64,000 nucleotides of DNA from contig NZ_PQBZ01000005.1 in the NCBI RefSeq assembly GCF_002964665.1, positions 1 to 64,000 of the forward strand, written 5' to 3'. A program made the position numbers and the translations under genes. This stretch comes from Pseudoalteromonas sp. T1lg23B. GTDB lineage: Bacteria > Pseudomonadota > Gammaproteobacteria > Enterobacterales > Alteromonadaceae. Under the pieces are notes generated by a model, which saw only the letters and a program-made list of their open reading frames with translations, made no database searches and had not been told where the DNA came from. Within the stretch, counting starts at the first letter, position 1; each line of letters starts with the position of its first letter. Shown piece after piece: positions 48,302 through 59,011 of this stretch.

Positions 48302-49747
48302 GTGGCTAAGCCAAAAAGTAAATCTGCAAGTAGTACAGAAACAGCCGCAGATACATTTCAATACGATGCGATCATAATTGGTACAGGCCCCGGAGGTGAA
48401 GGGGCCGCAATGAACTTATCAAAAAGCCACAAAAAAGTGGCTGTGATTGAGCGCCAACAGGCTGTAGGTGGGGGATGTGTTCACTGGGGAACGATCCCAT
48501 CCAAAGCACTGCGTCACTCCGTCAGCCGCCTCATTGAGTACAAAGCAAACCCACTTTACCGATTTACTGAAAAGCCACAGCGCCATACTTTTCAGGATAT
48601 ACTCAATCACGCCAGTGCCGTCATCTCGAAACAATCAAATTTGCGTAGCAGCTTTTATGAACGTAACCGCATTCACCTGTATCAAGGTGACGCTAGTTTT
48701 GTAGATAAGCATACTATCAAAGTACAGCATATTGATGGTTCACAAGACATACTGACTGCCCGCACCATAGTGATCGCAACAGGCTCTCGCCCTTATCGCC
48801 CACCCAGTGTTGACTTCTCACATCCGAGAATTTACGACAGTGACACAATTTTAAGCTTGCAACATAACCCACAGCGCGTGTTGATTTACGGTGCAGGGGT
48901 AATTGGTTGTGAGTACGCTTCTATTTTTAAAGGCTTGGGCGCAAAAGTAGACTTAATCAATACCCGTGACAGATTACTGGCGTTTATGGATGCGGAAATT
49001 TCTGACGCATTAAGCTATCACTTTTGGAACAGTGGTATTGTGATCCGCCACAATGAAGATTTTGCTAAGGTTGAAACCCGTGATGATGGCGTGATCCTAC
49101 ATCTTAAATCAGGCAAGCGTGTAAAAGCAGACTGCATCTTGTTCGCCAATGGTCGCACTGGTAATACTGATGGCCTCAACCTAGACGCTATCGGACTACA
49201 AGCGGATGGTCGCGGCCAATTAAAGGTTAACGAAAATTACCAAACTTCTGTTGAGAATGTATACGCAGTAGGTGATGTCATTGGCTACCCAAGTCTTGCT
49301 AGCGCAGCATTTGACCAAGGCCGAATTGCTGCTGATGCGATTGCTCATGGCGAATGTGCCGCCAAGCTAATCATCGATATTCCGGCAGGCATATACACCA
49401 TTCCTGAGATGAGTTCAGTAGGTAAAACAGAGCAGCAATTGACCGCCGCAAAAATCCCTTATGAGGTTGGCCGAGCACAATTTAAACATTTGGCTCGCGC
49501 ACAGATCACGGGGACTGAAGTGGGTAGTTTAAAACTGTTATTCCATGCTGAAACCAAAGAGTTACTTGGTGTGCATTGCTTTGGAGAGCGCGCTTCTGAA
49601 ATCGTACATATCGGTCAGGCCATCATGGAACAAAAAGGCCCCGGCAACAACGTCGAGTACTTTGTGAATACCACCTTTAATTACCCAACCATGGCTGAAG
49701 CATACCGAGTCGCAGCGCTAAACGGCCTTAATCGTTTATGTGATTAA
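48302..49747 (+). CDS. sthA: Soluble pyridine nucleotide transhydrogenase
   Basis: FAD enzyme that moves reducing equivalents between NADPH and NAD+. This 481-aa protein of the disulfide-reductase family has [11 protein letters not shown] (FAD), [17 protein letters not shown] (one Cys of the usual redox pair, as in SthA), [13 protein letters not shown] (NAD) and a C-terminal dimer domain. GTG start. In E. coli sthA neighbours fabR. Reads from the desaturase (35-bp gap). Confidence 0.97.
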   Translation: MAKPKSKSASSTETAADTFQYDAIIIGTGPGGEGAAMNLSKSHKKVAVIERQQAVGGGCVHWGTIPSKALRHSVSRLIEYKANPLYRFTEKPQRHTFQDILNHASAVISKQSNLRSSFYERNRIHLYQGDASFVDKHTIKVQHIDGSQDILTARTIVIATGSRPYRPPSVDFSHPRIYDSDTILSLQHNPQRVLIYGAGVIGCEYASIFKGLGAKVDLINTRDRLLAFMDAEISDALSYHFWNSGIVIRHNEDFAKVETRDDGVILHLKSGKRVKADCILFANGRTGNTDGLNLDAIGLQADGRGQLKVNENYQTSVENVYAVGDVIGYPSLASAAFDQGRIAADAIAHGECAAKLIIDIPAGIYTIPEMSSVGKTEQQLTAAKIPYEVGRAQFKHLARAQITGTEVGSLKLLFHAETKELLGVHCFGERASEIVHIGQAIMEQKGPGNNVEYFVNTTFNYPTMAEAYRVAALNGLNRLCD

Positions 49748-49756
49748 ACAAAAGAT

Positions 49757-49782
49757 AAAAAGCGCCTACTGGCGCTTTTTTT
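49757..49782. terminator. Bidirectional terminator after sthA
   Basis: The stem AAAAGCGCC/GGCGCTTTT with a TACT loop and T-run, ending within the stop codon of the convergent outer-membrane gene. Confidence 0.88.
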
Positions 49783-51013
49783 AAAACTGGTACTGGGCAC
49801 TGAACCGCCAGAGCTGTTCGTGCAAACCTAATGGCAGATAGGCTACCGGCCGAGATTCAGCTTCGTAGCCAATAAATTGAAATTCAGCGCCCACCTGCCA
49901 AGCCTCAGAGATAGTTTTGCTTAGATTTAGGGTGATTCCTTGTGTCAAGCTGGCGTTTGGGTCAAATGTCCAACTGTCCTTGTCCATCACTTTTGACTGC
50001 TCGACTCTACCGCTGATACGGTAATCACCAAATGTATGACTTAACATCATATACCAGCTGTAAAAGTCGTTGTCGACGCCACGTCTTGGCCCCATCGCGG
50101 TGTTTCCATACAAAGCCTGTGCGATAAACTGAGTCTCAGCAGACACTTTTGAACGCCAAGCCAAAGACCAAAATTTACTATCCCAAGCGTACTGCTTAGT
50201 AACGTAATTAAGGGCTCCTGGGTCTCCGTTATTATCATACCAATAGACTCTTAAGCTATGACGTTTAAGATAACTCCAGTGCACCCCAACATAATGTCCA
50301 AATCGGCCATCTATTTCACTAAATGGTTCGACATACTGACCTTGAAATCTAAGCTGCCGTGCATAAAGCGCTTTAACCCGTGCAAATGCAATACGCTCGT
50401 TGAACACCGTTTGTCTGTCATGCGGCACAAAGCCTCGCCACGCTAGCAGTGTCCCAGCAGGATCGTTACCTTTAAATAAAGCGCCTATCAAACTTACATC
50501 ATGTTTAGAGCGAAATCGCCTCGCTGCTCGTTTTAACTCAAATTCTGCACCAAATGTACGAACTTCCTCTCCCAACCATGCATTGAGACCTGAGTAGCTA
50601 AAAGTATACGGAGATGACCAACCAAGCGCGGGGTTTTCCAACGACATACGAGGATAGAAGCCCCCTACTCGTGAGCTAAACTGATAGCCTTGAGCCAATG
50701 GTTGGTACTGTATAAAGGCTTCAGTGAAACCTATTTTATGATCAGGGTCGGGCACATAGTGTGCCACGGCATGCGCCGACCAAGCTGAACTGAAGTCCAT
50801 TCTGCCACTTAACACCGCTCGACTGATACCAAATGTATCGCTGTCAGTATCAAATCTCGCTACTCCCCAACCTTTGCGTAACCATGCACGCTCTTCACTG
50901 TGGGTGGTCGCCGTAAATTCAACTAATCCATGCAGTTTAGCTGTCACCTGCTGAGCCTGTGCGAATTGACTTAGCTGCACCAATGCAACGGCTATGACCA
51001 CACTTTTACTCAT
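49781..51013 (-). CDS. Outer-membrane beta-barrel protein (porin-like)
   Basis: About 410 aa from ATG 51013 (MSKSVVIAVALVQLSQFAQA signal), which overlaps the stop of the upstream cupredoxin gene; a second ATG lies at 51028. The mature protein is rich in alternating aromatic/polar strands (WSAHAVAHYVPDP, FWSLAWRSKV) and ends FSAQYQF with the C-terminal Phe typical of barrels. Substrate unknown. It is co-transcribed with the cupredoxin protein, an association often seen in marine gammaproteobacteria. Confidence 0.78.
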   Translation of the reverse strand: MSKSVVIAVALVQLSQFAQAQQVTAKLHGLVEFTATTHSEERAWLRKGWGVARFDTDSDTFGISRAVLSGRMDFSSAWSAHAVAHYVPDPDHKIGFTEAFIQYQPLAQGYQFSSRVGGFYPRMSLENPALGWSSPYTFSYSGLNAWLGEEVRTFGAEFELKRAARRFRSKHDVSLIGALFKGNDPAGTLLAWRGFVPHDRQTVFNERIAFARVKALYARQLRFQGQYVEPFSEIDGRFGHYVGVHWSYLKRHSLRVYWYDNNGDPGALNYVTKQYAWDSKFWSLAWRSKVSAETQFIAQALYGNTAMGPRRGVDNDFYSWYMMLSHTFGDYRISGRVEQSKVMDKDSWTFDPNASLTQGITLNLSKTISEAWQVGAEFQFIGYEAESRPVAYLPLGLHEQLWRFSAQYQF

Positions 51014-51644
51014 ATTCGTCTGTATCATCCGTTAAGAACTCCATTTTATCGAGCAGTGGTTGTTGAATTTGATAGTGTACAATTTGGGATGTTTGGGTGA
51101 TCGTGATTGATTTGCTTTCTGGACTATCTAAGTTTTCAAAGCGCTCATGCCACACATTTAACTGCACATTTCCTAACTGTGAGCTGTCCAGTGTCAGTTG
51201 CACCTTCCCTTGTTCGTCACTGACTCCATAAACACCTGAATTGACGACTAAAATATACCCTAACATCCAATCATGAATATTACAGCCTAGTTCTACCACA
51301 CCTGGCTGCGTAAAACTCACTGGTGCCAAAGGTTTGTCTCTATATAGTTTTAGTTCAAACGACTTGGCCTTTGAAAATGAATAAACGTGATGCAATATTG
51401 AGTCGAAATTTGGAAAGTCCACCAGCGTGCCACTGGGAACGACGAGCGTATGAGGTAAAAAAGAACGATCTTTTTGGCCCATACTATATACGATGGCTTT
51501 TTGCTGATCTGTCGCCTGCCATTTAGAGCCTACCAGCCATACCGCTGCACCTGCGATAGCATTGCCTTGTTCATCAGTGACTCTCACTTCAAGTGCCTGA
51601 CTAGAGAAACAGATAAAACCTAACCAAATTAATATTTTTTTCAT
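51006..51644 (-). CDS. Exported cupredoxin-like protein (annotated elsewhere as methylamine utilization protein)
   Basis: A 212-aa protein with a signal peptide (to about 17), a first Ig-like segment (about 20-60) and a cupredoxin core: FPNFDSILHHVYSFS (His ligand), GCNIHDWM (Cys, His and Met ligands of a type-1 copper site). The second half has another Ig-like segment. No mau genes are present, so methylamine use should not be assumed. Overlaps the barrel gene by about 8 bp. Confidence 0.82.
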   Translation of the reverse strand: MKKILIWLGFICFSSQALEVRVTDEQGNAIAGAAVWLVGSKWQATDQQKAIVYSMGQKDRSFLPHTLVVPSGTLVDFPNFDSILHHVYSFSKAKSFELKLYRDKPLAPVSFTQPGVVELGCNIHDWMLGYILVVNSGVYGVSDEQGKVQLTLDSSQLGNVQLNVWHERFENLDSPESKSITITQTSQIVHYQIQQPLLDKMEFLTDDTDEYE

Positions 51645-51830
51645 GTGCAGTCCGTACGCATTCTTTGTTGTTCAGTATAGAGCATGGTCAAAAATAACCG
51701 CAGTCAATCAATGAGACCGATGATAACGACCATCACTTTCAAATGAATACGTATGCAGATATTCCGCGTTCTGTGATCATCACAGTATGCTAGTAACGCA
51801 CCATTCACCGACACTAAATTAGGGAACCCC

Positions 51831-53873
51831 ATGCGCTTACTTAGCTATCTTACACTTTCCAGTGCTCTGTTTTGCTCTGTCATACACGCGGCAAGCTATT
51901 CGGTTGACTCTCCTGATGGCGCTATCAAGTTTACCATTGCTGATAGTCAATCTCAGCCTCAGTATCAGGTCACATTTAATGACAAACCACTGTTAAATGC
52001 GTCTAAATTGGGCTTTGAATTCAAACACGCAGCTGCCATGAAAGAAAACCTCGAGATAAGCTCTAGTACCACTAGTGCTTACCAACAAACTTGGCAACAG
52101 CCATGGGGAGAAGCTCGATTAGTCACCGATCATCACAACGAGCTCGCAGTTAAGTTTCGTGATAAAGACACTAAGCAAACAGCTTTTACGCTGAGGGTAC
52201 GAGTCTTTAATGATGGCTTGGGGTTTCGCTATGAAGTCAATCAAAGCAATACTCTGTATATCACTAAAGAGTTAACAGAATTCAATTTTGCCGACAGCCA
52301 AAACAGCACCGCTTGGTGGATCCCAGCACGCGGCTGGAACCGCTATGAATACACGTACAATACCACTCCATTACAACAAGCTGCACACGTGCATACACCG
52401 TTCACACTAAAAAATGCTGATGGTGTGCATGTGAGTGTACATGAAGCTGCTTTGCTTGATTACGCTGCCATGACTCTAAATCAGCGCCGCCCAGGAACAT
52501 TTGTGGCAGATCTCACCCCTTGGTCTGATGGCATTCGAGTCAAAACGAATGGTCAGTTTAAAACACCCTGGCGCACGCTACAAATTGGTGATGAAGCCAT
52601 TGATTTGTTGAATTCTCATTTAATCCTGAACTTAAATGAACCCAATAAGTTGGGTGATGTCTCGTGGGTCGAACCGGGGAAATATTTGGGGATTTGGTGG
52701 GGGATGCACATTGGTAAGAATACTTGGGGAAGCGGTGAAAAACATGGCGCGACAACGGAGCAAACCAAAGCCTATTTGAGCTTTGCAGGCGAACATGGCT
52801 TTGATGGTGTACTCGTTGAAGGCTGGAATACTGGCTGGGATGGAGATTGGTTCTTCAACGGCGATGTATTTAGTTTTACTGAGGCTTACCCCGATTTTGA
52901 TATGAAAGCCATTAGCGAACATGGCAAACAGGTAGGTGCCCGCTTGATAGGACATCATGAGACTTCAGGAAATGTCAGCAACTATAGAAAACAAATGCAA
53001 GATGCGTTTGCTCTATATCAAACCGCAGGCGTGCGTCAGGTGAAAACAGGCTACGTGGCTGACGGCGGCAATATAAAGCGTATTGATGAACGTGGTCTCG
53101 CCCGTTATGAATGGCACGATGGTCAGTTTATGGTGAACGAATACCTTGATAATGTAAAACTGGCAGCACAGTATCAGATCAGTATTAATACCCATGAGCC
53201 GATTAAAGATACCGGACTACGTCGCACCTATCCAAACTGGTTAAGCCGAGAAGGAGCCAGAGGTCAGGAATTTAATGCTTGGGGGACACCTCCTAACCCA
53301 CCAGAACATACACCTATGCTGGCCTTTACTCGTATGTTGGCAGGCCCTATGGACTTCACCCCTGGTATTTTTGACATGAGCTTTAATGGCTTGGGAGAGA
53401 AAACCAACCGGCCACAAACCACGCTTGCTAAACAGCTAGCCCTGTATGTCGTGCTCTACAGCCCAATCCAAATGGCGGCAGATTTACCAGAAAATTACCT
53501 CGCGAGACCTGATGCATTTCAGTTTATAAAAGATGTTCCTACAGATTGGGAAACCAGCATTGCTTTGGCCGGAGAAGTCGGTGATTACGTTGTATTTGCC
53601 CGTAAAGAAAGAAAGCGTGGTCAATATACAGGTAATGATTGGTACTTAGGGGCTATCACCGATGAACAAGCGCGCAGTATTGATATCAAACTAGATTTTC
53701 TTGATACTAAGCAAAAATTTGAAGCGCAAATTTATCAAGATGGCGAAAAGGCAGAATGGCAACATAACCCTTATGACCTGTCGATTAGCAAACATATTGT
53801 CACCGCCAAAGATACATTAACTCTAAAACTTGCGACCAGTGGCGGTACTGCTATTCGTTTTAAAGCCATTTAA
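51831..53873 (+). CDS. Glycoside hydrolase family 97 (alpha-glucosidase/alpha-galactosidase)
   Basis: A 680-aa periplasmic or surface enzyme with a signal peptide (MRLLSYLTLSSALFCSVIHA), an N-terminal beta-supersandwich (about 25-285), a TIM barrel (about 290-580) and a C-terminal beta domain. GH97 signatures: WIPARGWNRYEY, GWNTGWDGDW, INTHEPIKDTG and REGARGQEFNAW. The HEP and GQE glutamates resemble the inverting SusB-type subgroup. No sus genes nearby; single transcription unit ending in a strong terminator. Confidence 0.9.
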   Translation: MRLLSYLTLSSALFCSVIHAASYSVDSPDGAIKFTIADSQSQPQYQVTFNDKPLLNASKLGFEFKHAAAMKENLEISSSTTSAYQQTWQQPWGEARLVTDHHNELAVKFRDKDTKQTAFTLRVRVFNDGLGFRYEVNQSNTLYITKELTEFNFADSQNSTAWWIPARGWNRYEYTYNTTPLQQAAHVHTPFTLKNADGVHVSVHEAALLDYAAMTLNQRRPGTFVADLTPWSDGIRVKTNGQFKTPWRTLQIGDEAIDLLNSHLILNLNEPNKLGDVSWVEPGKYLGIWWGMHIGKNTWGSGEKHGATTEQTKAYLSFAGEHGFDGVLVEGWNTGWDGDWFFNGDVFSFTEAYPDFDMKAISEHGKQVGARLIGHHETSGNVSNYRKQMQDAFALYQTAGVRQVKTGYVADGGNIKRIDERGLARYEWHDGQFMVNEYLDNVKLAAQYQISINTHEPIKDTGLRRTYPNWLSREGARGQEFNAWGTPPNPPEHTPMLAFTRMLAGPMDFTPGIFDMSFNGLGEKTNRPQTTLAKQLALYVVLYSPIQMAADLPENYLARPDAFQFIKDVPTDWETSIALAGEVGDYVVFARKERKRGQYTGNDWYLGAITDEQARSIDIKLDFLDTKQKFEAQIYQDGEKAEWQHNPYDLSISKHIVTAKDTLTLKLATSGGTAIRFKAI

Positions 53874-53882
53874 ATTCCCTTT

Positions 53883-53917
53883 GAAAGGTAGCGCAGCTGT
53901 GCTGCCTTTCTTTGTTT
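53883..53917 (+). terminator. Intrinsic terminator after the GH97 gene
   Basis: A 13-bp stem (GAAAGGTAGCGCA with TGTGCTGCCTTTC, two G-U pairs) with a GC loop is followed by TTTGTTT. Confidence 0.8.
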
Positions 53918-54101
53918 CTCCCCCCAAGCGATTGTTTCGACTGCACATTAATTAGCACAATTACCTAACAGTTGGTTAATATCACGCATTCTGGCTCCCA
54001 GCATAGAACCTAAACGACTGAAATTTATAACATTAATAATTGGTTCAGTAATTGCTTCCGAAATAGTACTCTGTTACTCAATATGCTTTAAGGAAAATAC
54101 A

Positions 54102-54773
54102 ATGCCAGTACCAATCAATGACAGACCGCTAGAAACGGTACGTGAAGAAGTTATCGATCAGCTTATTCTCAATTACAGCCATGGTGAGCTCTCTGCTGAT
54201 GCTTTTGAGCGACGCTTAGACAAAGCTTACCAAGTAGATGAACAAAGCCAGTTACAACAACTCGTTGCAGATTTACCGCTACAGTCAGATCCTCGCTACT
54301 ACAGCGAAAAACAAGCGCGTATGCAGCCTAAATTTACAGCGTCACACCCACATCAAGACTCTCTTACTATCACGTCAATTCTAAGTTCAGACCATCGCAG
54401 CGGTGAATGGGTTGTGCCTAAACATATGCGCTTAAACAACTACCTTGGCAGCATCGAGTTGGATTTTAGAAATGCGATCTTTACCCACCCCGAGGTTATC
54501 ATCGACGTCAACTGTATCATGGGCAGCGATGAGATCATCATCCCTGAAAATATTGATGTTATAACCAGTACAACTAACATCATGGGTCATGTCAGTAACA
54601 ATCGCTCACAATTATCCACCAATATCGTCACTCAACAGCGTCCTAAGTTATATATCCAAGGTAGGGTGATTTTAGGCAGTGTCGACATTTTCGTGAAAAA
54701 AACCATGCAAGAGAAAATGAAGCAGTTTGCCACTAACTTAAAATCCATGTTTGACGAAAGTAAGCTGAGATAA
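54102..54773 (+). CDS. DUF1707/LiaF-like protein
   Basis: A 223-aa soluble protein with an N-terminal SHOCT-like DUF1707 domain (about 10-60, with LILNYSHGELSADAFERRLDKAY) and a C-terminal beta-rich region (about 95-200) like the cell-wall stress protein LiaF/DUF2154 (MGSDEIIIPENIDVI, IMGHVSNN). No TM segment, unlike LiaF of Firmicutes. Function unknown in proteobacteria. Confidence 0.8.
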   Translation: MPVPINDRPLETVREEVIDQLILNYSHGELSADAFERRLDKAYQVDEQSQLQQLVADLPLQSDPRYYSEKQARMQPKFTASHPHQDSLTITSILSSDHRSGEWVVPKHMRLNNYLGSIELDFRNAIFTHPEVIIDVNCIMGSDEIIIPENIDVITSTTNIMGHVSNNRSQLSTNIVTQQRPKLYIQGRVILGSVDIFVKKTMQEKMKQFATNLKSMFDESKLR

Positions 54774-54814
54774 TTTGCCCATCCATAAGTTTTGGGGGAA
54801 CACTCCCCCGCAAT

Positions 54815-55339
54815 TTATTCATCACGACACAGGCCGTAATAATACGCATCTGAGCGCTGCGTACTCAATTGAAAATGACGACGTAAATGCCCTTCCCTTT
54901 GCATACCTAGCTTTTCCATTAGCTTCCAAGACGCGATGTTTTCAATGGCACATAAGGCAGTTATTTTCATTACCTCCTGCTCCACAAATAGACGTTCAAC
55001 AAACAAAGACACCGCTTCAAACGCATATCCTTGGCCGATAAAATCTTTATGTAATCGATACCCTATTTCACCGATGAGACTGGCCTTGTTTACGTACTTA
55101 AACATTAGCTCGCCAATTAAGCGACCATTACTTTGCAACGTAATGGCTAAAGCCAAGCGTTCATTTTCCTGTGCCTGCCATGGCTGACATCCCTCTAGCA
55201 GACGAGTTTTAGCCTGCTCATAAGTAGCTGGTTCACCGATATAGCGAGAGGTCAGCGCACAGCTTCGGTGCTCAAAGCTTGCTGATAGATCATCTGGGGT
55301 CATAGGTCTTATCGCCAACCGCTTGGTATTAAATCGCAT
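54815..55339 (-). CDS. GNAT-family N-acetyltransferase (RimJ/RimL-like)
   Basis: A 174-aa acetyltransferase with the acetyl-CoA loop (GYRLHKDFIGQGYAFEAV) and NIASWKLMEKLGMQREG near the C-terminus. Substrate unknown. Overlaps the upstream MFS gene by one base (TAATG). Confidence 0.88.
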   Translation of the reverse strand: MRFNTKRLAIRPMTPDDLSASFEHRSCALTSRYIGEPATYEQAKTRLLEGCQPWQAQENERLALAITLQSNGRLIGELMFKYVNKASLIGEIGYRLHKDFIGQGYAFEAVSLFVERLFVEQEVMKITALCAIENIASWKLMEKLGMQREGHLRRHFQLSTQRSDAYYYGLCRDE

Positions 55340-56529
55340 TAAATATTCCTCACTCGTCTAACTAGTAAAAATCGATGCCATAACCGCTTATCGGAAAATA
55401 AAGTCAGCCATGCCCACCCAAGCAACATTGCCATGACCCAAGTCACCCACGCCATATCCTCAGGAACATCGATAAAATAACTGTTACACGCTACCGCTAA
55501 TAAAGAAAACAGCAGTAACTCACACGCACCTATCAGAGCATTGGCACTACCTGCATGTTTGGGAAAGTGCTCACTGAGCATTTGAATGTAGATGGCAAAA
55601 TACCCGCCAAACATTACCATCACCAGCCCGTAAGCAAGTAACGCATTCGATAACGTAAATGGCATAAACATATAACAAGCACCACTTAGCACAAGTAAGG
55701 GCCAAAACAGACCCGTCACCCACGCCATATTCAAATGACGGTGTAACTTACTGCTGAGCAAACTGCCCAACAGCAAGCCCGCCATGGGTAACATCATGAC
55801 ACTGCCAAATTGTGCTTCGTTCAACGCGAATTGCCGTTGTAATACAAAAGGGAAATACAGCTGTGTGGTCATGTAGATAAATGTCGGTGTCCATTTAAAT
55901 AAAGCAATTGCTACAAACTTAGGCGCACTAAAAAGCACTTGATATTGCCTAAACAAATGGTGTGGATACAACGAGATACTAGCACTGAGACTTGCCTCAG
56001 AGGGTAATAACCAGTACCCGATCAACGCCACAATTAACAGATATATGCTCAATATCCACGCCACAAACTGCCAATCAGCCCAACTCGCCAGTACCCCACC
56101 AAGCCATGGCGCGACAATCGCCACACAACTTGCAACCATCGCTAGACTACCTAGTGCCTCACGCAATTGTGAACCACGATATACCGCCCCTAAAATGGTA
56201 CGACTAATAAGCAACGGTGCGGCTGCGCCCAACCCTTGAAATAATCGCCCAAGCGCAAACCACTCTGTACTTGTGGCCAATGCACAACAAACACTACCTA
56301 GCACAAATATCACTTGCCCCGCTAAAAAAACTTGTCTGTCACCGTACTTATCTCTTAGTGGACCAACCATTAACTGTGACAAACCAAGACAGATGAAATA
56401 GCCGGTGATCATCATTTGGCTGAGTCCTTGGCTCATCTCAAGATCTGCCGCAATATGGGGCAATACAGGAAAAAATATTTGGCTTGCAAGCTGTGAGCAA
56501 GACAGCAGTAACATCGCAATGATCAACAT
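55339..56529 (-). CDS. MFS multidrug efflux transporter (Bcr/CflA or EmrD-like)
   Basis: A 396-aa inner-membrane H+ antiporter-type protein with 12 TM helices and the motif GPLRDKYGDRQV after TM2. Antibiotic-efflux motif GRLFQGLGAAAPLLISR. Divergent from a LysR regulator (101-bp gap) that probably controls it. Confidence 0.88.
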   Translation of the reverse strand: MLIIAMLLLSCSQLASQIFFPVLPHIAADLEMSQGLSQMMITGYFICLGLSQLMVGPLRDKYGDRQVFLAGQVIFVLGSVCCALATSTEWFALGRLFQGLGAAAPLLISRTILGAVYRGSQLREALGSLAMVASCVAIVAPWLGGVLASWADWQFVAWILSIYLLIVALIGYWLLPSEASLSASISLYPHHLFRQYQVLFSAPKFVAIALFKWTPTFIYMTTQLYFPFVLQRQFALNEAQFGSVMMLPMAGLLLGSLLSSKLHRHLNMAWVTGLFWPLLVLSGACYMFMPFTLSNALLAYGLVMVMFGGYFAIYIQMLSEHFPKHAGSANALIGACELLLFSLLAVACNSYFIDVPEDMAWVTWVMAMLLGWAWLTLFSDKRLWHRFLLVRRVRNI

Positions 56530-56630
56530 GGGTTATTTACCTGTGTAAACTATGTGCTTGACTATATGCTTTACTTTGCTGACAAAAAACCCTGTAATTG
56601 GAATAACATTATGTCCTAGTAGGAATTAAT

Positions 56631-57521
56631 ATGGATTGGCTTAGCGCAGCAAAAAGCTTCATACTAATCGCGGAATACGGCAGTTTTACTAAAGCGGCAG
56701 AGAAACTAAATATTTCTTCATCTGCGATGAGCAAACGCATCGACTGGTTAGAAAAACAAGTGGGTCTGAGCTTACTGATCCGCTCAACAAGACACGTTAA
56801 ACTGAGCGAAGCTGGTCATTTATTACTCCCCAAAGCACAGGCTCTCATCGCGCAATTTGACCACATTTTAGAACACTCTCAGGAAGTCAATAAAACCCCA
56901 TCTGGGACGCTCAAAATCGCCGCAACATTAGCGGTTGGTAATAGCATTCTCATGCCTAGTATCCAGACTTTTCTCGCTCAATATCCGGATATAACAATCC
57001 AACTTAACGTACTCGCTCCGGGTGCCCTACCTGATTTACACCATGATTTAGTGATCACTCGTCACTATGATGATTTTGATTCAGCAGCTCACAAAGGCAC
57101 CTGTTTACTGGATTATCAAATGAAGCTATTTGCTGCCCCAAGCTATCTACGGCGCCACAGCGCTATCAACAATGTGGCTGATTTGGCAGGCCATAAGATG
57201 TTGTTAAGTAATTACTATCACAATAAAGGCTACATTTCCTTAAGTGACGAGTCTATTTTCACCTTCGACCATTATAACTTTGTCTCTGATCACCTTGATG
57301 CCATGTTGGAGGCTGCGGTACAAGGTATGGGACTGATGTTTATTTCTGACAGCTATATCCATAAACAACTTCAGGAGGGAACACTGGTTCCCGTTCTTCC
57401 CGAGGTAAAGTCTGCCAACAAACAGTTATGGGCTTACTACCCAAGCAGTGCATTTGTTCCCATCAAAACCAGATTGTTTATTGATCACCTAAAGCAGCAA
57501 TTAGCCACACAGCAGACTTGA
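56631..57521 (+). CDS. LysR-family transcriptional regulator
   Basis: 296 aa: N-terminal winged HTH (about 1-60, GSFTKAAEKLNISSSAMSKRIDWLEKQVG) and a C-terminal effector domain (about 90-290). Divergent from the MFS gene at 55339-56529, the usual layout for a LysR and its target. Effector unknown. Confidence 0.93.
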   Translation: MDWLSAAKSFILIAEYGSFTKAAEKLNISSSAMSKRIDWLEKQVGLSLLIRSTRHVKLSEAGHLLLPKAQALIAQFDHILEHSQEVNKTPSGTLKIAATLAVGNSILMPSIQTFLAQYPDITIQLNVLAPGALPDLHHDLVITRHYDDFDSAAHKGTCLLDYQMKLFAAPSYLRRHSAINNVADLAGHKMLLSNYYHNKGYISLSDESIFTFDHYNFVSDHLDAMLEAAVQGMGLMFISDSYIHKQLQEGTLVPVLPEVKSANKQLWAYYPSSAFVPIKTRLFIDHLKQQLATQQT

Positions 57522-57548
57522 TAGCCTTAGCTGTGTGGACCTATTCAA

Positions 57549-58733
57549 TCAGAGTGAAGCACTCACTTGCAGCTGACGACGGCGTAAATGCCAACCAATA
57601 AATTGACTTAAAATCAGGGAGCAAGCCGCTAAACCAGCCCCAAAATAGAATACCAACGCACTGTCATAAAGCCAGACCACACCAAAACTAGCTGGTATGA
57701 TGACTGCGGCTATGTGATTAATGGTAAAGCTAACACCAGCCGTTGACGCGATATCCTGAGGGCGAGCAATTTTTTGAAAGTAAGTTTTGAGTGCAATTGC
57801 CATTGCAAAGAATATATGATCTATTACGTATAAAGCGGCAGCCAGTTGGGCCGACTCAACTAAGGCATATCCGGTAAATACTAATATCAAACCCGTATAT
57901 TCTATGGTGAGTGCTTTTTGCTCACCAATTCTACCAATCATCTTCCCAATAACGGGGGCTGCAAAGATATTGATAACATGGTTGAGCATATAAAGCATGG
58001 TGATCTGTGCCACGTCAAAACCAAACTTTTCAACCATAAGAAACCCAGCAAATACCATAAAAATTTGTCTGCGTGCGCCTGAAAAGAAGAGCAGCAAGTA
58101 ATATAGGCTATATTCCTTTCGTAAAATAATCTTTTTATGCTGTGTGCTGTGCTGTGCAAAATGAGGAAATACACGCATCATAAATAAGGTCAATGCTAGG
58201 CCTACTCCCCCCAACACCAAATACAACCACTCATAGCTCGCGGATAGAAAAGTGACACTGAGCCAAATAAGTCCAAAAGTCACCAATGATGCCATAGACT
58301 TAACAGACATCAGCTGACCCAGCTTTTGTGGCGCTTCCTCTTTTTTAAACCATTGTAAACTCAAGGACTGGTTAAGCGTTTCGAAATAATGAAAACCTAT
58401 CGACATGAGAACAGTCGTTGCATATAACCCATAAATAGTGGGAAATAACCCCGTTATGGCCACACCAATAGACAATAAACACAGGCTAATAAGGGCAAAT
58501 GTTTGTTCCTTCACAACCAACAAAATAAAAACGGCTGTGAAAGCCAAAAAGCCGGGGATCTCTCGCAAAGATTGCAACATGCCCATATTTGCACCATTAA
58601 ACTGTGCCGCCTCTACCGCAAAGTTGTTAAGCAAAGCTGTCCAAGCTGCAAATGTAACTGCCACGACAATCGTTGACAGCGTCAAAAAACCAAACGGTGT
58701 CTTCCATCTTGATTGAGGCCTAACATCTTCCAT
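57549..58733 (-). CDS. MFS transporter
   Basis: A 394-aa inner-membrane protein with about 12 TM helices. It lacks a clear substrate signature; motif-A-like GKMIGRIGEQKA lies in the middle loop. Divergent from an AraC regulator, 278-bp gap, so possibly under its control. Substrate unknown. Confidence 0.85.
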   Translation of the reverse strand: MEDVRPQSRWKTPFGFLTLSTIVVAVTFAAWTALLNNFAVEAAQFNGANMGMLQSLREIPGFLAFTAVFILLVVKEQTFALISLCLLSIGVAITGLFPTIYGLYATTVLMSIGFHYFETLNQSLSLQWFKKEEAPQKLGQLMSVKSMASLVTFGLIWLSVTFLSASYEWLYLVLGGVGLALTLFMMRVFPHFAQHSTQHKKIILRKEYSLYYLLLFFSGARRQIFMVFAGFLMVEKFGFDVAQITMLYMLNHVINIFAAPVIGKMIGRIGEQKALTIEYTGLILVFTGYALVESAQLAAALYVIDHIFFAMAIALKTYFQKIARPQDIASTAGVSFTINHIAAVIIPASFGVVWLYDSALVFYFGAGLAACSLILSQFIGWHLRRRQLQVSASL

Positions 58734-59011
58734 TATTTCTCCTTAAAGCACATTAAATAAGCGACTTTATTCTACTGCTTCAGTATCGTGACCAAAATCC
58801 AATTTATAGACAGATAATTTATCAGATCGGACAAATTGCAAAATAATCCTTCTGCACCTCGTTGCGGCTATTCTGAGTTAAAAAAACCTTGAACAACTCT
58901 GTGAATCATTTAGTACACCTTAACCTTGACGCAAAAATCTCTTATAGTGGGATAAAATCAAACTACCCCCATAACAATGATGAAATACCTACATGCCGTA
59001 AATAGAGGTGT

